DNA from: CAMTWB01 sp037441775
GTDB lineage: Bacteria > Desulfobacterota > Syntrophia > Syntrophales > CAMTWB01
Assembly (NCBI GenBank): GCA_037441775.1
Contig: JBBIRO010000052.1
Coordinates: 1 to 19,158, forward strand
Length of the DNA stretch: 19,158 bases
Reading direction: 5' to 3'
Of the stretch, positions 13,334 through 18,932 are shown piece after piece. Every line of letters begins with the position of its first letter. Position 1 is the stretch's first letter. Position numbers and translations under genes: made by a program. Under the pieces are notes generated by a model. The model was not told where the DNA came from, ran no database searches, and saw only the letters and a list, made by a program, of their open reading frames with translations.

Positions 13334-14161
13334 ATGAAGTTATGCTTTAATGCAGGACCGCAACCAATTGAAGAATATTTTGCTTTTGCCAAGGAGAACG
13401 GCTTTCCCTGGATCGAATTGAGCTGCAATAATCCGAACAACTTTCTGGATAAATGGACCCCGGCCCGCATTAGCGGCGTCAGGAAGCTGCGGGAAAAAGC
13501 CGGCGTGAAATATGGCCTCCATTCCTCGTCTTTCGTCAATGCCGCCGAAATCGAGCCGATCGTTCGCAAAGCCGTCCAACAACACCTGATCGATTATGTC
13601 GAGCTGGCTCACCAGCTCGGTGCCGAGTACGTCGTACTCCATTTCGGCTATCATTTTAGCCTCTTTATGGACCATGTCTTCGACTGCCTGATCAAAACTT
13701 ATACGCCCGTGGTTGAGCTCGCCGAGAAATACAAACTTCCCATCGGCATCGAGAACATGAACAAGGTCCACGAGGATGCGGAGATCGCCTATCTGGGCGT
13801 AACAATCGAGGAGTTGTCGCGTGTTTTCAATGCAATCCCCTCGAAATATTTCGGGCTCACGCTGGATATCGCCCATGCGAGCCTTCTTCCCGGCGGTTCG
13901 GAATCCTTCATCGACGCCTTCCCTGACCGGATCATCAGCACCCATGTGAGCGACAACGATTTGGTTCTCGACCGCCATCTTCCAGTAGGAGAAGGGAAGA
14001 TCGATTTTAAAAAGACATTTGAGAAGCTGATGAAGATCGGATTCAAAGGCACTCTGAATATCGAGCTGCCGAGGTCGAATGAAGACCGGGCGCTGAGCAA
14101 AAGGAGGCTGGAGCCCATTCTTGCGGAGCTGGGCATTCTCCGGGAGGCGCTCACGCCCTAG
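13334..14161 (+). CDS. Sugar phosphate isomerase/epimerase-like TIM barrel (AP_endonuc_2 family)
   Basis: This 275-residue TIM-barrel protein belongs to the xylose isomerase-like/AP-endonuclease-2 superfamily. Candidate metal and active-site residues are in the family positions: H63 (GLHSSS), H103 (VLHFGYH), E140 (IGIENMN), D178 and H181 (LDIAHAS), H204 and D207 (STHVSDND), H215 (DRHLPVGEGKIDF) and E244 (LNIELPRS). The pattern HVSDN...H.P.G.G.IDF is characteristic of members acting on sugars or sugar acids (isomerases, epimerases, dehydratases). It is the last gene of the operon, 18 nt after the dehydrogenase and preceded by CGGAGG. It likely isomerises or epimerises a carbohydrate-derived intermediate. 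A role as an endonuclease is unlikely given the context. A structured palindrome follows 17 nt after its stop codon. Confidence 0.85.
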   Translation: MKLCFNAGPQPIEEYFAFAKENGFPWIELSCNNPNNFLDKWTPARISGVRKLREKAGVKYGLHSSSFVNAAEIEPIVRKAVQQHLIDYVELAHQLGAEYVVLHFGYHFSLFMDHVFDCLIKTYTPVVELAEKYKLPIGIENMNKVHEDAEIAYLGVTIEELSRVFNAIPSKYFGLTLDIAHASLLPGGSESFIDAFPDRIISTHVSDNDLVLDRHLPVGEGKIDFKKTFEKLMKIGFKGTLNIELPRSNEDRALSKRRLEPILAELGILREALTP

Positions 14162-14178
14162 ACCGGCTCTTTGCGCTC

Positions 14179-14268
14179 CAGGCAGGTTTATCGCTCTCAT
14201 TTTCCGGAATGGCGGGTGCCTCGCGCTGTGCGCCATCCGTGGACGGTGGTGAAATGAGCCCCTGCCTG
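14179..14268. repeat. 90-nt nested imperfect palindrome after the long operon
   Basis: Three nested stems can be drawn. They are CAGGCAGG (14179-14186) with CCTGCCTG (14261-14268), CTCATTT (14196-14202) with AAATGAG (14252-14258), and GGAATGGCG (14206-14214) with CGCCATCC (14231-14238, one bulged A). No T-run follows, so it is not a simple intrinsic terminator. It could be a REP/MITE-like element, an mRNA 3' stabiliser, or a structured RNA. It begins 17 nt after the stop codon of the isomerase-like gene. Confidence 0.6.
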
Positions 14269-14422
14269 AAATGGACAGTGTCATTGACCATCTGCCTATT
14301 GCGCGTCCGCGTGATGACCCGAGCCGCTCCAAGGCGGTGATGGATGGTTTTCGTTTTCCAGTTCTTCTCCAATAATGACAGCAAAAGCTTCTGCTCTTGA
14401 TGAGGCAACGTCAAGACAATCT

Positions 14423-14450
14423 TTGTACTTTTTTTGAATCCTTGTATATG
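14423..14450 (+). promoter_or_regulatory. Candidate promoter of asnS
   Basis: TTGTAC (14423-14428) and TATATG (14445-14450) are separated by 16 bp, about 105 nt upstream of the asnS ATG. An alternative -10 (TATGGT at 14447) gives 18-bp spacing. The assignment is weak because the region is AT-rich. Confidence 0.35.
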
Positions 14451-14555
14451 GTATGCCTAGGCAGACTTAGATAGAGTTTTCCTGTCAGATTGGTTGCCGG
14501 GCTAGAAGGCTCTGGGAACAAAAGAAAGCACCCCTCTTGTTTTAAAAGGCTATTC

Positions 14556-15926
14556 ATGAAGAGAATAAAAATCAACGCCTTGTTAAAATCAGAAACCGTT
14601 TTGAACGATGTCTTCATTAATGGATGGGTAAGAACCCGGAGAGACTCCAAAGACTTTTCCTTCTTAGAGGTCAACGACGGATCATGCCTTAAAAACATCC
14701 AGGTCATTGCCAACAGCAGTCTTTCCAATTATGAAGATATCCAGAAGCTTACCACAGGATCAGCTTTAAGCGTCTCCGGAAGTCTTGTTCACTCTCAGGG
14801 TAAGGGTCAGAAATGGGAGCTTGTTGCTTCCCGGATTAACATCATAAGCATTTCTCCTGAATCCTACCCCTTACAAAAAAAACGCCACAGCGATGAATTT
14901 CTTCGCTCAATTGCTCACCTGAGGCCAAGAACCAACAAATACGGCGCCTTGTTTAGAATTCGCTCAGAACTTTCTTTTGCTGTACACGAATTTTTCAGGA
15001 ACAGAGGCTTTTACTATGTCCACTCTCCCATTATCACAGCATCCGACTGCGAGGGAGCCGGCGAAATGTTCAGGGTAACAACCCTTGACATCAACAAACC
15101 ATCTGTAAAAGACCCTGATCTTGATTTTTTTGGAAAAGAAGCAGGCCTAACTGTTTCAGGGCAGTTGTCTGCAGAAATGTTTGCTCTTGCACTTGGTGAT
15201 GTCTATACATTCGGGCCTACTTTCAGGGCAGAAAACTCGAATACCAGGCGTCACGCCGCAGAATTCTGGATGATAGAACCAGAAATGGCTTTTTGCGATC
15301 TTTCAGGCAACATGGATTTAGCCGAAGAAATGATCAAATACCTGATAAACCATGTTCTAAAAGAATGCCCCGAGGACATAGAGCTTTTCGGAAATTTTGT
15401 CGATAAGACGCTCATGGGAACCCTTGACAACATCTTGTTTTCCGAATTTGTCAGGCTGCGGTACATCGATGCTGTAGAGATCTTACAAAAAAACAAAAAG
15501 GAATTCGAATACCCTGTAAAATTTGGGGTTGATCTTCAGTCTGAACATGAAAAATACCTGACGGAAACCCATTTCAAAAAACCAGTCATCCTCTATGATT
15601 ATCCAAAAACCATAAAGCCTTTTTACATGAGATTAAACGATGATGAAAAGACAGTTGCCGCAATGGATGTTCTTGTTCCGGGAATAGGCGAAATCATAGG
15701 AGGAAGCCAAAGAGAAGAACGCCTCGATACCCTTGAGGCAAGAATGGATGAAATGGGGCTAATCAAGGAAAACTACTGGTGGTATCTTGACTCCAGAAGA
15801 TATGGATCTGTTCCGCACAGCGGGTTTGGCATGGGGTTTGAAAGGCTTATAATGATGATAACAGGGATTACTAATATAAGAGATGTAATCCCTTTTCCCA
15901 GGACACCTGGTATCATCGAGTTCTGA
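14556..15926 (+). CDS. asnS: Asparagine--tRNA ligase
   Basis: This class II aminoacyl-tRNA synthetase (456 residues) charges tRNA-Asn with asparagine in the cytoplasm. The N-terminal OB-fold anticodon-binding domain opens with VFINGWVRTRRDSKDFSFLEVNDGS. The catalytic domain shows GPTFRAENSNTRRHAAEFWMIEPEM (motif 2), GEIIGGSQREERLD, and the C-terminal motif 3 GFGMGFERLIMMITG, ending in IRDVIPFPRTPG. The asparaginyl type is indicated by the EFWMIEPE and GGSQREER variants. The frame can be extended 22 codons upstream to a TTG, but the ATG at 14556 begins the conserved KRIKINALL sequence, so it is the likely start. The gene stands alone and is clearly AT-richer in codon use (AAA, GAA, ATT, CTT endings) than the operon before it, which may indicate separate ancestry or transfer. 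Length is normal and no defects are seen. Confidence 0.95.
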   Translation: MKRIKINALLKSETVLNDVFINGWVRTRRDSKDFSFLEVNDGSCLKNIQVIANSSLSNYEDIQKLTTGSALSVSGSLVHSQGKGQKWELVASRINIISISPESYPLQKKRHSDEFLRSIAHLRPRTNKYGALFRIRSELSFAVHEFFRNRGFYYVHSPIITASDCEGAGEMFRVTTLDINKPSVKDPDLDFFGKEAGLTVSGQLSAEMFALALGDVYTFGPTFRAENSNTRRHAAEFWMIEPEMAFCDLSGNMDLAEEMIKYLINHVLKECPEDIELFGNFVDKTLMGTLDNILFSEFVRLRYIDAVEILQKNKKEFEYPVKFGVDLQSEHEKYLTETHFKKPVILYDYPKTIKPFYMRLNDDEKTVAAMDVLVPGIGEIIGGSQREERLDTLEARMDEMGLIKENYWWYLDSRRYGSVPHSGFGMGFERLIMMITGITNIRDVIPFPRTPGIIEF

Positions 15927-16163
15927 TTAGTTTTTCATCGTTCCAGGCTTTGCCAACTCCCATTTATAATCATATATGAAGACCCTTGTTTGAGCTAATT
16001 CCGGGGACACAACACTTAATTATTACCACTAAATAGCCGTAAGCGCAGTTCACTGATTGTGAGTCCTCCGCGGCGCTCGTTTGTGCCGAATGGCACAAGC
16101 CTCCCGCCGCTGCGGCCTGCCGGTTATGCGAAACGTTATGCGGAGCGTTACCCTTGAAATAAT
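15927..16163. other. Intergenic region after asnS with decayed mobile-element traces
   Basis: No gene is seen here. The segment AATTCCGGGGACACAACACTTAATT (15997-16021, cited as a single site) resembles the CCGGGGACA...ACTTAATT strings that, from memory, sit beside REP-associated transposases in deltaproteobacteria. From 16068 a strong hairpin and two GTTATGC copies follow and look like the 3' part of an integron attC site. Confidence 0.4.
16068..16141 (+). repeat. Possible partial attC site upstream of the toxin-antitoxin cassette
   Basis: The hairpin consists of GCGGCG (16070-16075) with CGCCGC (16105-16110), enclosing TTGTGCC (16081-16087), loop GAAT, GGCACAA (16092-16098). It is followed by GGTTATGC (16122-16129) and CGTTATGC (16134-16141). 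A terminal GTTATGC after a long palindrome resembles the L'/R' end of an integron attC. A matching R'' (GCATAAC) was not found upstream, so the site is either partial or not an attC. Confidence 0.4.
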
Positions 16164-16193
16164 TTGATTACTTCTTACATGGTATGATATAAT
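16164..16193 (+). promoter_or_regulatory. Promoter of the RHH/MazF toxin-antitoxin operon
   Basis: A perfect TATAAT (-10) at 16188-16193 lies 18 bp after TTGATT (-35) at 16164-16169. Transcription would start near 16200, just before a very strong ribosome-binding site (AAAGGAGGTG, 16205-16214). Confidence 0.7.
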
Positions 16194-16203
16194 GGAATAC
16201 CAT
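16179..16203 (+). promoter_or_regulatory. Inverted-repeat operator around the -10 box
   Basis: ATGGTAT (16179-16185) and ATACCAT (16197-16203) form a perfect 7-bp inverted repeat with 11 bp between, straddling the TATAAT. This is a natural binding site for two ribbon-helix-helix dimers and fits the usual autorepression of toxin-antitoxin operons by the antitoxin. Confidence 0.65.
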
Positions 16204-16218
16204 TAAAGGAGGTGTGTC

Positions 16219-16461
16219 ATGGGAAAAGCAAAAATTGCGATTACATTAGATGCCGAATATATTGGCGAATTGGATAGATTGGTTGAAGAGAGCTATTTTC
16301 AAAATCGCAGCCAAGCCATTCGAGATGCTGTGCGCGAAAAACTCGCCCGCATGAAACGCAGCCGCTTATCAATGGAATGCTCAAAACTCGACCCCAAGTT
16401 TGAAAAGGCTATCGCGGAAGAAGGATTAGCTCAGGACGTGAGCCAATGGCCAGAATATTAA
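16219..16461 (+). CDS. Ribbon-helix-helix (CopG/MetJ-type) antitoxin
   Basis: This 80-residue antitoxin of a type II toxin-antitoxin pair has an N-terminal ribbon-helix-helix DNA-binding domain in residues 1-45. The beta strand KIAITLDAEYIGELDRLV is followed by helix segments FQNRSQAIRDAVREKL, the standard RHH layout. The C-terminal 35 residues (MKRSRLSMECSKLDPKFEKAIAEEG to the end) should be the flexible toxin-neutralising tail. A strong AAAGGAGG site lies 6 nt upstream. The stop codon overlaps the toxin start by 16 nt, giving translational coupling. It should bind the inverted repeat at 16179-16203 and repress its own operon. The pair lies between attC-like sites, as toxin-antitoxin cassettes often do in chromosomal integrons. 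Confidence 0.85.
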   Translation: MGKAKIAITLDAEYIGELDRLVEESYFQNRSQAIRDAVREKLARMKRSRLSMECSKLDPKFEKAIAEEGLAQDVSQWPEY

Positions 16462-16781
16462 GAGGCGAGATAAGATGGGCAGATTTAAATCCTGCGCGGG
16501 GTCATGAGCAGGCGGGTTTGCGCCCCGTGCTCATTTTTAGCCATGACATTTTTAATGAAAAGTCAGGCACGGTCATAGCCGTTGCAATCACAAGCCAGCC
16601 GCAAAAGGCTGGCTTTCCGCTAACCCTCGAATTGAAGTCACCAGCTTTGCCTAAGAAATCATGGCTTAAAATCAGCCAAATCAGAACTCTGTCTATAGAG
16701 AGAATTGGCAAAGTTATTGGCAAAGCATCTCCGGAAGAGTTGAATCAGGCAATTGAAGGGTTGAATGAAATTATTGCGTAA
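16446..16781 (+). CDS. MazF/PemK-family endoribonuclease toxin
   Basis: This 111-residue mRNA interferase toxin is neutralised by the RHH protein encoded just upstream. Family features include RGEIRWADLNPARGHEQAGLRPVLIFSHDIFNE (compare the RGEIwwvdldP and G.EqaG.RPvlvis blocks of MazF), followed by TVIAVAITSQPQKAGFPLTLEL, then KKSWLKISQIRTLSIERIGKVIG, which contains the S/T-Q-I-R-T block of the active-site face. Candidate catalytic residues are the Arg in GLRPV and the Thr/Ser residues in ITSQ. Length is typical. The start at 16446 overlaps the antitoxin by 16 nt. The stop codon TAA lies inside the R''-like sequence of the downstream attC, the expected form of an integron gene cassette. It is probably a plasmid/cassette stabilising or phage-defence module. 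Confidence 0.9.
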   Translation: MARILRGEIRWADLNPARGHEQAGLRPVLIFSHDIFNEKSGTVIAVAITSQPQKAGFPLTLELKSPALPKKSWLKISQIRTLSIERIGKVIGKASPEELNQAIEGLNEIIA

Positions 16782-16840
16782 CCCGTCGCTCAAGCCGATC
16801 GCTGTCCCTTGGGCAGTTCCGGTTTAGCTTTTCGTTAGGC
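16776..16840 (+). repeat. Integron attC-like recombination site
   Basis: The site begins with GCGTAAC (R''-like, containing the toxin stop codon) and ends with GTTAGGC at 16834-16840 (R', consensus GTTRRRY). The ends are complementary at six of seven positions. The interior starts CGCTCAAGCCGA, like known attC L'' regions, and has a short stem CTG-T-CCC/GGGCAG around a TT loop with an extra-helical T. A partly complementary CCGGTTTAGCTTTT precedes R'. At 65 nt it has the size of short attC sites. No integrase gene is in the window. Confidence 0.75.
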
Positions 16841-16857
16841 CGCAGAAAGGCCCTTAA

Positions 16858-17526
16858 ATGAGATCCTGCCTGCTGATCCTGTTGACTATTCTTGCCGTTG
16901 GGTGCACTCACTTGAACCCGCCAAGCGCAGGGCGAGATACGCAGTTGGCTTGCGGGAGACTTCGGTTCGTTGCAAATGGGGAGGAGGTAAAGTGGGGCGC
17001 CATCTTCGACCGCCCGACTCCAACGTTGTTCCAGGTAGAGACGAAGAAATTCATCAACAGGATTGAACTTGCAGGTGACGGCCTGTTCACAGAGGTGTTC
17101 GATCGCGACGGCACTTTCTGTTGGCACCTTGGTCCAGGGAGCTATTTCATTTCCAGCATATTTCCTTTCCAGGATGGCAGCCCTTACTCGAGTATCGATC
17201 CCGGTAGGTTCGTTTTTCCCGGCGTTGCATTCCAGATCGACAATAGCCGGCACCCTGTCTACCTTGGCACCCTTAAGATTGCCGTCTCAGTCCGCAGAGA
17301 CTTCATGCGCAACCGGCGGATGAGCGGCAAACCGTCAATCGAAGTTCTCGACGAGTTTGACACCGACCGGACGATTGCGAAGGAAAAACACGGCGTGACG
17401 CTGGAGAAGAACCTTATGGTCCGCGTTCCCGAGTTAGAGGGTATACCATTTAACCAAAGCTCCAAGATCGAAGTGCCGGCGCTCTTGCGTGCCGTGCCCT
17501 GGTTCTTCTTGGTTCCCCAGCGCTAA
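16858..17526 (+). CDS. Predicted lipoprotein of unknown function (integron cassette gene)
   Basis: This 222-residue protein begins 18 nt after the end of the attC-like site, the usual spacing for a cassette gene, with AAAGG as a weak ribosome-binding site. The N-terminus MRSCLLILLTILAVGCTHLNPPSAG is a lipoprotein signal with lipobox AVGC, so mature protein would start at C16 and be anchored in the outer or inner membrane. The rest is soluble and beta-rich in appearance. Blocks of note are LFQVETKKFINRIEL, FDRDGTFCWHLGPGSYFISSI, GTLKIAVSVRRDF and EVPALLRAVPWFFLVPQR. The segment with HLGPGSYFI resembles carboxypeptidase-regulatory-like beta sandwiches seen in other small lipoproteins, but no family is assigned. 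Its composition is between the operon and asnS. The next attC expected after the stop is not recognisable. Confidence 0.75.
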   Translation: MRSCLLILLTILAVGCTHLNPPSAGRDTQLACGRLRFVANGEEVKWGAIFDRPTPTLFQVETKKFINRIELAGDGLFTEVFDRDGTFCWHLGPGSYFISSIFPFQDGSPYSSIDPGRFVFPGVAFQIDNSRHPVYLGTLKIAVSVRRDFMRNRRMSGKPSIEVLDEFDTDRTIAKEKHGVTLEKNLMVRVPELEGIPFNQSSKIEVPALLRAVPWFFLVPQR

Positions 17527-17593
17527 TTGGCGTCAGGAATTGCGGATGAGTGCGCTTTGAGTGTGGACACAATGCCTGGCCTTAACAGATAAG

Positions 17594-17761
17594 CTAGCTA
17601 TTAAAGTCACGAATTCGGGAGACAAATCTGGTAAATGCCCTCTGGGATTCGCCCTGTCCTGCCCCCTTTGCCCACGTCAACATATCCTCACTCCAATCAA
17701 AGTATCCTTCCTCAAATCGCATCCTCCGAATCTCCTGTAGCACATCTGCCTTTCGTATCCG
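17594..17761 (-). pseudogene. ISNCY-like transposase N-terminal remnant
   Basis: Read on the minus strand from 17761, the frame encodes RKADVLQEIRRMRFEEGYFDW, followed by LTWAKGAGQGESQRAF and FVSRIRD before a TAG at 17596-17594. The opening closely matches the DVLQEIRRMRFEEAYxxW start of ISNCY-family transposases. The following part aligns, with decay, to their helix-turn-helix (LTQEEAAxLLGVCxRTFRRYxxRYxD). A TGA lies just upstream of the readable part, and everything after the first ~55 residues is missing. It is an old truncated insertion element at the edge of the cassette segment. Confidence 0.55.
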
Positions 17762-17848
17762 TCACCTCCCGTGGCGACTCTAACAAATTGGACAGATCTT
17801 GCGCTATAAACCGGACATATCATTTGTCAGTGCCATAGAAATTATTCC

Positions 17849-17878
17849 TTGTCAGGCCTTTGATGGCCATGCTACTAA
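17849..17878 (+). promoter_or_regulatory. Candidate promoter of hypAB
   Basis: TTGTCA (17849-17854) and TACTAA (17873-17878) are separated by 18 bp and lie 46 nt before the hypA start. The -10 is imperfect, so this is tentative. Confidence 0.35.
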
Positions 17879-17923
17879 TTAGCCAGCTAAAATCACACTC
17901 AACAGCCCCGTAGGATCAGCAAA

Positions 17924-18274
17924 ATGCACGAACTTTCCGTCATGTCTAACATCTTAAGGACTATTCTTGATCATGCCCATCGTAACCAGGTCAGTCGCAT
18001 TGTCGCGGTAAATCTCCGGGTCAGCCAATTGACGGATCTATTGGATGAATGGATGCAGAAGTATTTCGATCACCTGAGCAAGGGCACTCTGGCGGAGGGA
18101 GCATTGCTTAAAATTGAACGCTCCCCTCTGGTTTTTACCTGCCGTGATTGCAATCAGGACTTCACCATTGACAAAAGCGATTGGGGGAATGCCGCCTGCC
18201 CGGGCTGCGGCGGCGCCAACCTACGATTGACGGCGGGACGAGAATTCTTCATCGAAAACATGGAGGTAATCTGA
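17924..18274 (+). CDS. hypA: Hydrogenase maturation nickel metallochaperone HypA
   Basis: This 116-residue protein delivers nickel to [NiFe]-hydrogenase precursors together with HypB. It starts with the invariant Ni-binding MHELSVM (M1-H2-E3) and has the structural zinc site C73-x2-C76 and C92-x2-C95 (CRDC, CPGC) in the second half. Between them FDHLSKGTLAEGALLKIERSPLVFTC is typical family sequence. Length is normal. The ribosome-binding site TAGGA is moderate. The hypB start lies one base after its stop codon, so the two are translationally coupled. In some bacteria HypA also feeds urease. No hydrogenase or urease genes are visible here, and no gene in this window appears to encode a Ni enzyme that clearly needs it, since the CooS-like protein lacks most C-cluster ligands. 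Confidence 0.95.
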   Translation: MHELSVMSNILRTILDHAHRNQVSRIVAVNLRVSQLTDLLDEWMQKYFDHLSKGTLAEGALLKIERSPLVFTCRDCNQDFTIDKSDWGNAACPGCGGANLRLTAGREFFIENMEVI

Positions 18275-18275
18275 A

Positions 18276-18932
18276 ATGACAAACATCAGGGTCATTGACA
18301 TCAAGAAAGACATTCTTTCAGGAAATAAACTGGAAGCGGACGGAATCAGAAATACCTTAAGGGCAAACATGATGTTTATGCTGAACATCATGTCGTCTCC
18401 GGGCAGCGGGAAAACAAGTCTGATCCTGAGGACCATCGAGGCTCTGAAAAAGGAGCTTCGGATCGGCGTGATAGAAGGCGATATCGAATCCACGGTAGAT
18501 TCAGAACGGATTGCCCACACGGGAACGCCGGCAGTTCAGCTTCGCACCGGCGGCGCCTGTCACCTGGACGCGACAATGATTGGCGCGGCATTAAATAAGC
18601 TAAACTTAGCCGACCTAGACTTGGTGATCATTGAAAATATCGGTAATTTGGTATGTCCGGCCGAATTCGATACCGGAGCCGACTTGAACGTGGTGATTCT
18701 TAGCGTTCCGGAAGGCGATGACAAGCCGCTGAAATACCCCCTGATCTTCAGCGTTTGCCATGTCTTGATCATCAACAAGATTGACTTCCTGGAATTGACT
18801 GACTTCGATATGTCCGCCCTGAAGGAACGCGTCTATCGCCTCAATCCAGGGATTACGATTCTCGAGGTTTCCTGCAAGACCATGGAAGGAATCGACAACT
18901 GGGTAAATCTACTCAAGGAAAAGCTGAGTTAG
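18276..18932 (+). CDS. hypB: Hydrogenase maturation GTPase HypB
   Basis: This 218-residue SIMIBI-class GTPase drives nickel insertion into [NiFe]-hydrogenase. The P-loop SSPGSGKTS is at residues 40-48, followed by EGDIESTVDSERI (switch/dimer region), GGACHLDA at 93-100 with the metal-binding Cys95-His96, IENIGNLVCPAEFD (Cys127), the block VPEGDDKPLKYP, and the guanine-specificity motif NKID at 167-170. There is no His-rich N-terminal stretch and no N-terminal CxxCGC high-affinity nickel site, so it is the short form that depends on HypA for metal delivery. It is coupled to hypA by a one-base gap. After its stop no further hyp gene is seen within the remaining 226 nt. Confidence 0.95.
   Translation: MTNIRVIDIKKDILSGNKLEADGIRNTLRANMMFMLNIMSSPGSGKTSLILRTIEALKKELRIGVIEGDIESTVDSERIAHTGTPAVQLRTGGACHLDATMIGAALNKLNLADLDLVIIENIGNLVCPAEFDTGADLNVVILSVPEGDDKPLKYPLIFSVCHVLIINKIDFLELTDFDMSALKERVYRLNPGITILEVSCKTMEGIDNWVNLLKEKLS

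Larger units (their letters stand above)
14162..14555. other. Intergenic region between the isomerase-like gene and asnS
   Basis: This 394-nt stretch holds the palindrome at 14179-14268 and a weak candidate asnS promoter at 14423-14450. A minus-strand reading frame (14151-14414) is open but resembles nothing I know. From about 14400 the base composition becomes visibly AT-richer, matching asnS and not the operon upstream. No RNA gene was recognised. Confidence 0.5.
17527..17923. other. Intergenic region between the cassette lipoprotein and hypA
   Basis: This 397-nt stretch holds a degraded transposase fragment on the minus strand (17594-17761) and a candidate hypA promoter (17849-17878). No second complete attC was found. 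Short tandem phrases with TGTCC on the minus strand (TGTCCGG and CTGTCCAA, around 17787-17817) may be the end of the insertion element. No other gene is supported. Confidence 0.5.

Noticed and set aside
13340..14332. Minus-strand open frame (330 codons) opposite the isomerase-like gene
   Set aside because: It mirrors the sense gene, whose metal-site motifs are clear. No family features appear in the antisense translation.
14151..14414. Minus-strand 87-codon frame after the long operon
   Set aside because: It runs through the palindrome, has no convincing start signal, and resembles no family. A helix-turn-helix impression in its N-terminus was too vague to keep.
14490..14555. 22-codon N-terminal extension of asnS from a TTG
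   Set aside because: The extension has no resemblance to AsnRS sequence. The ATG at 14556 begins the conserved part and gives the usual length.
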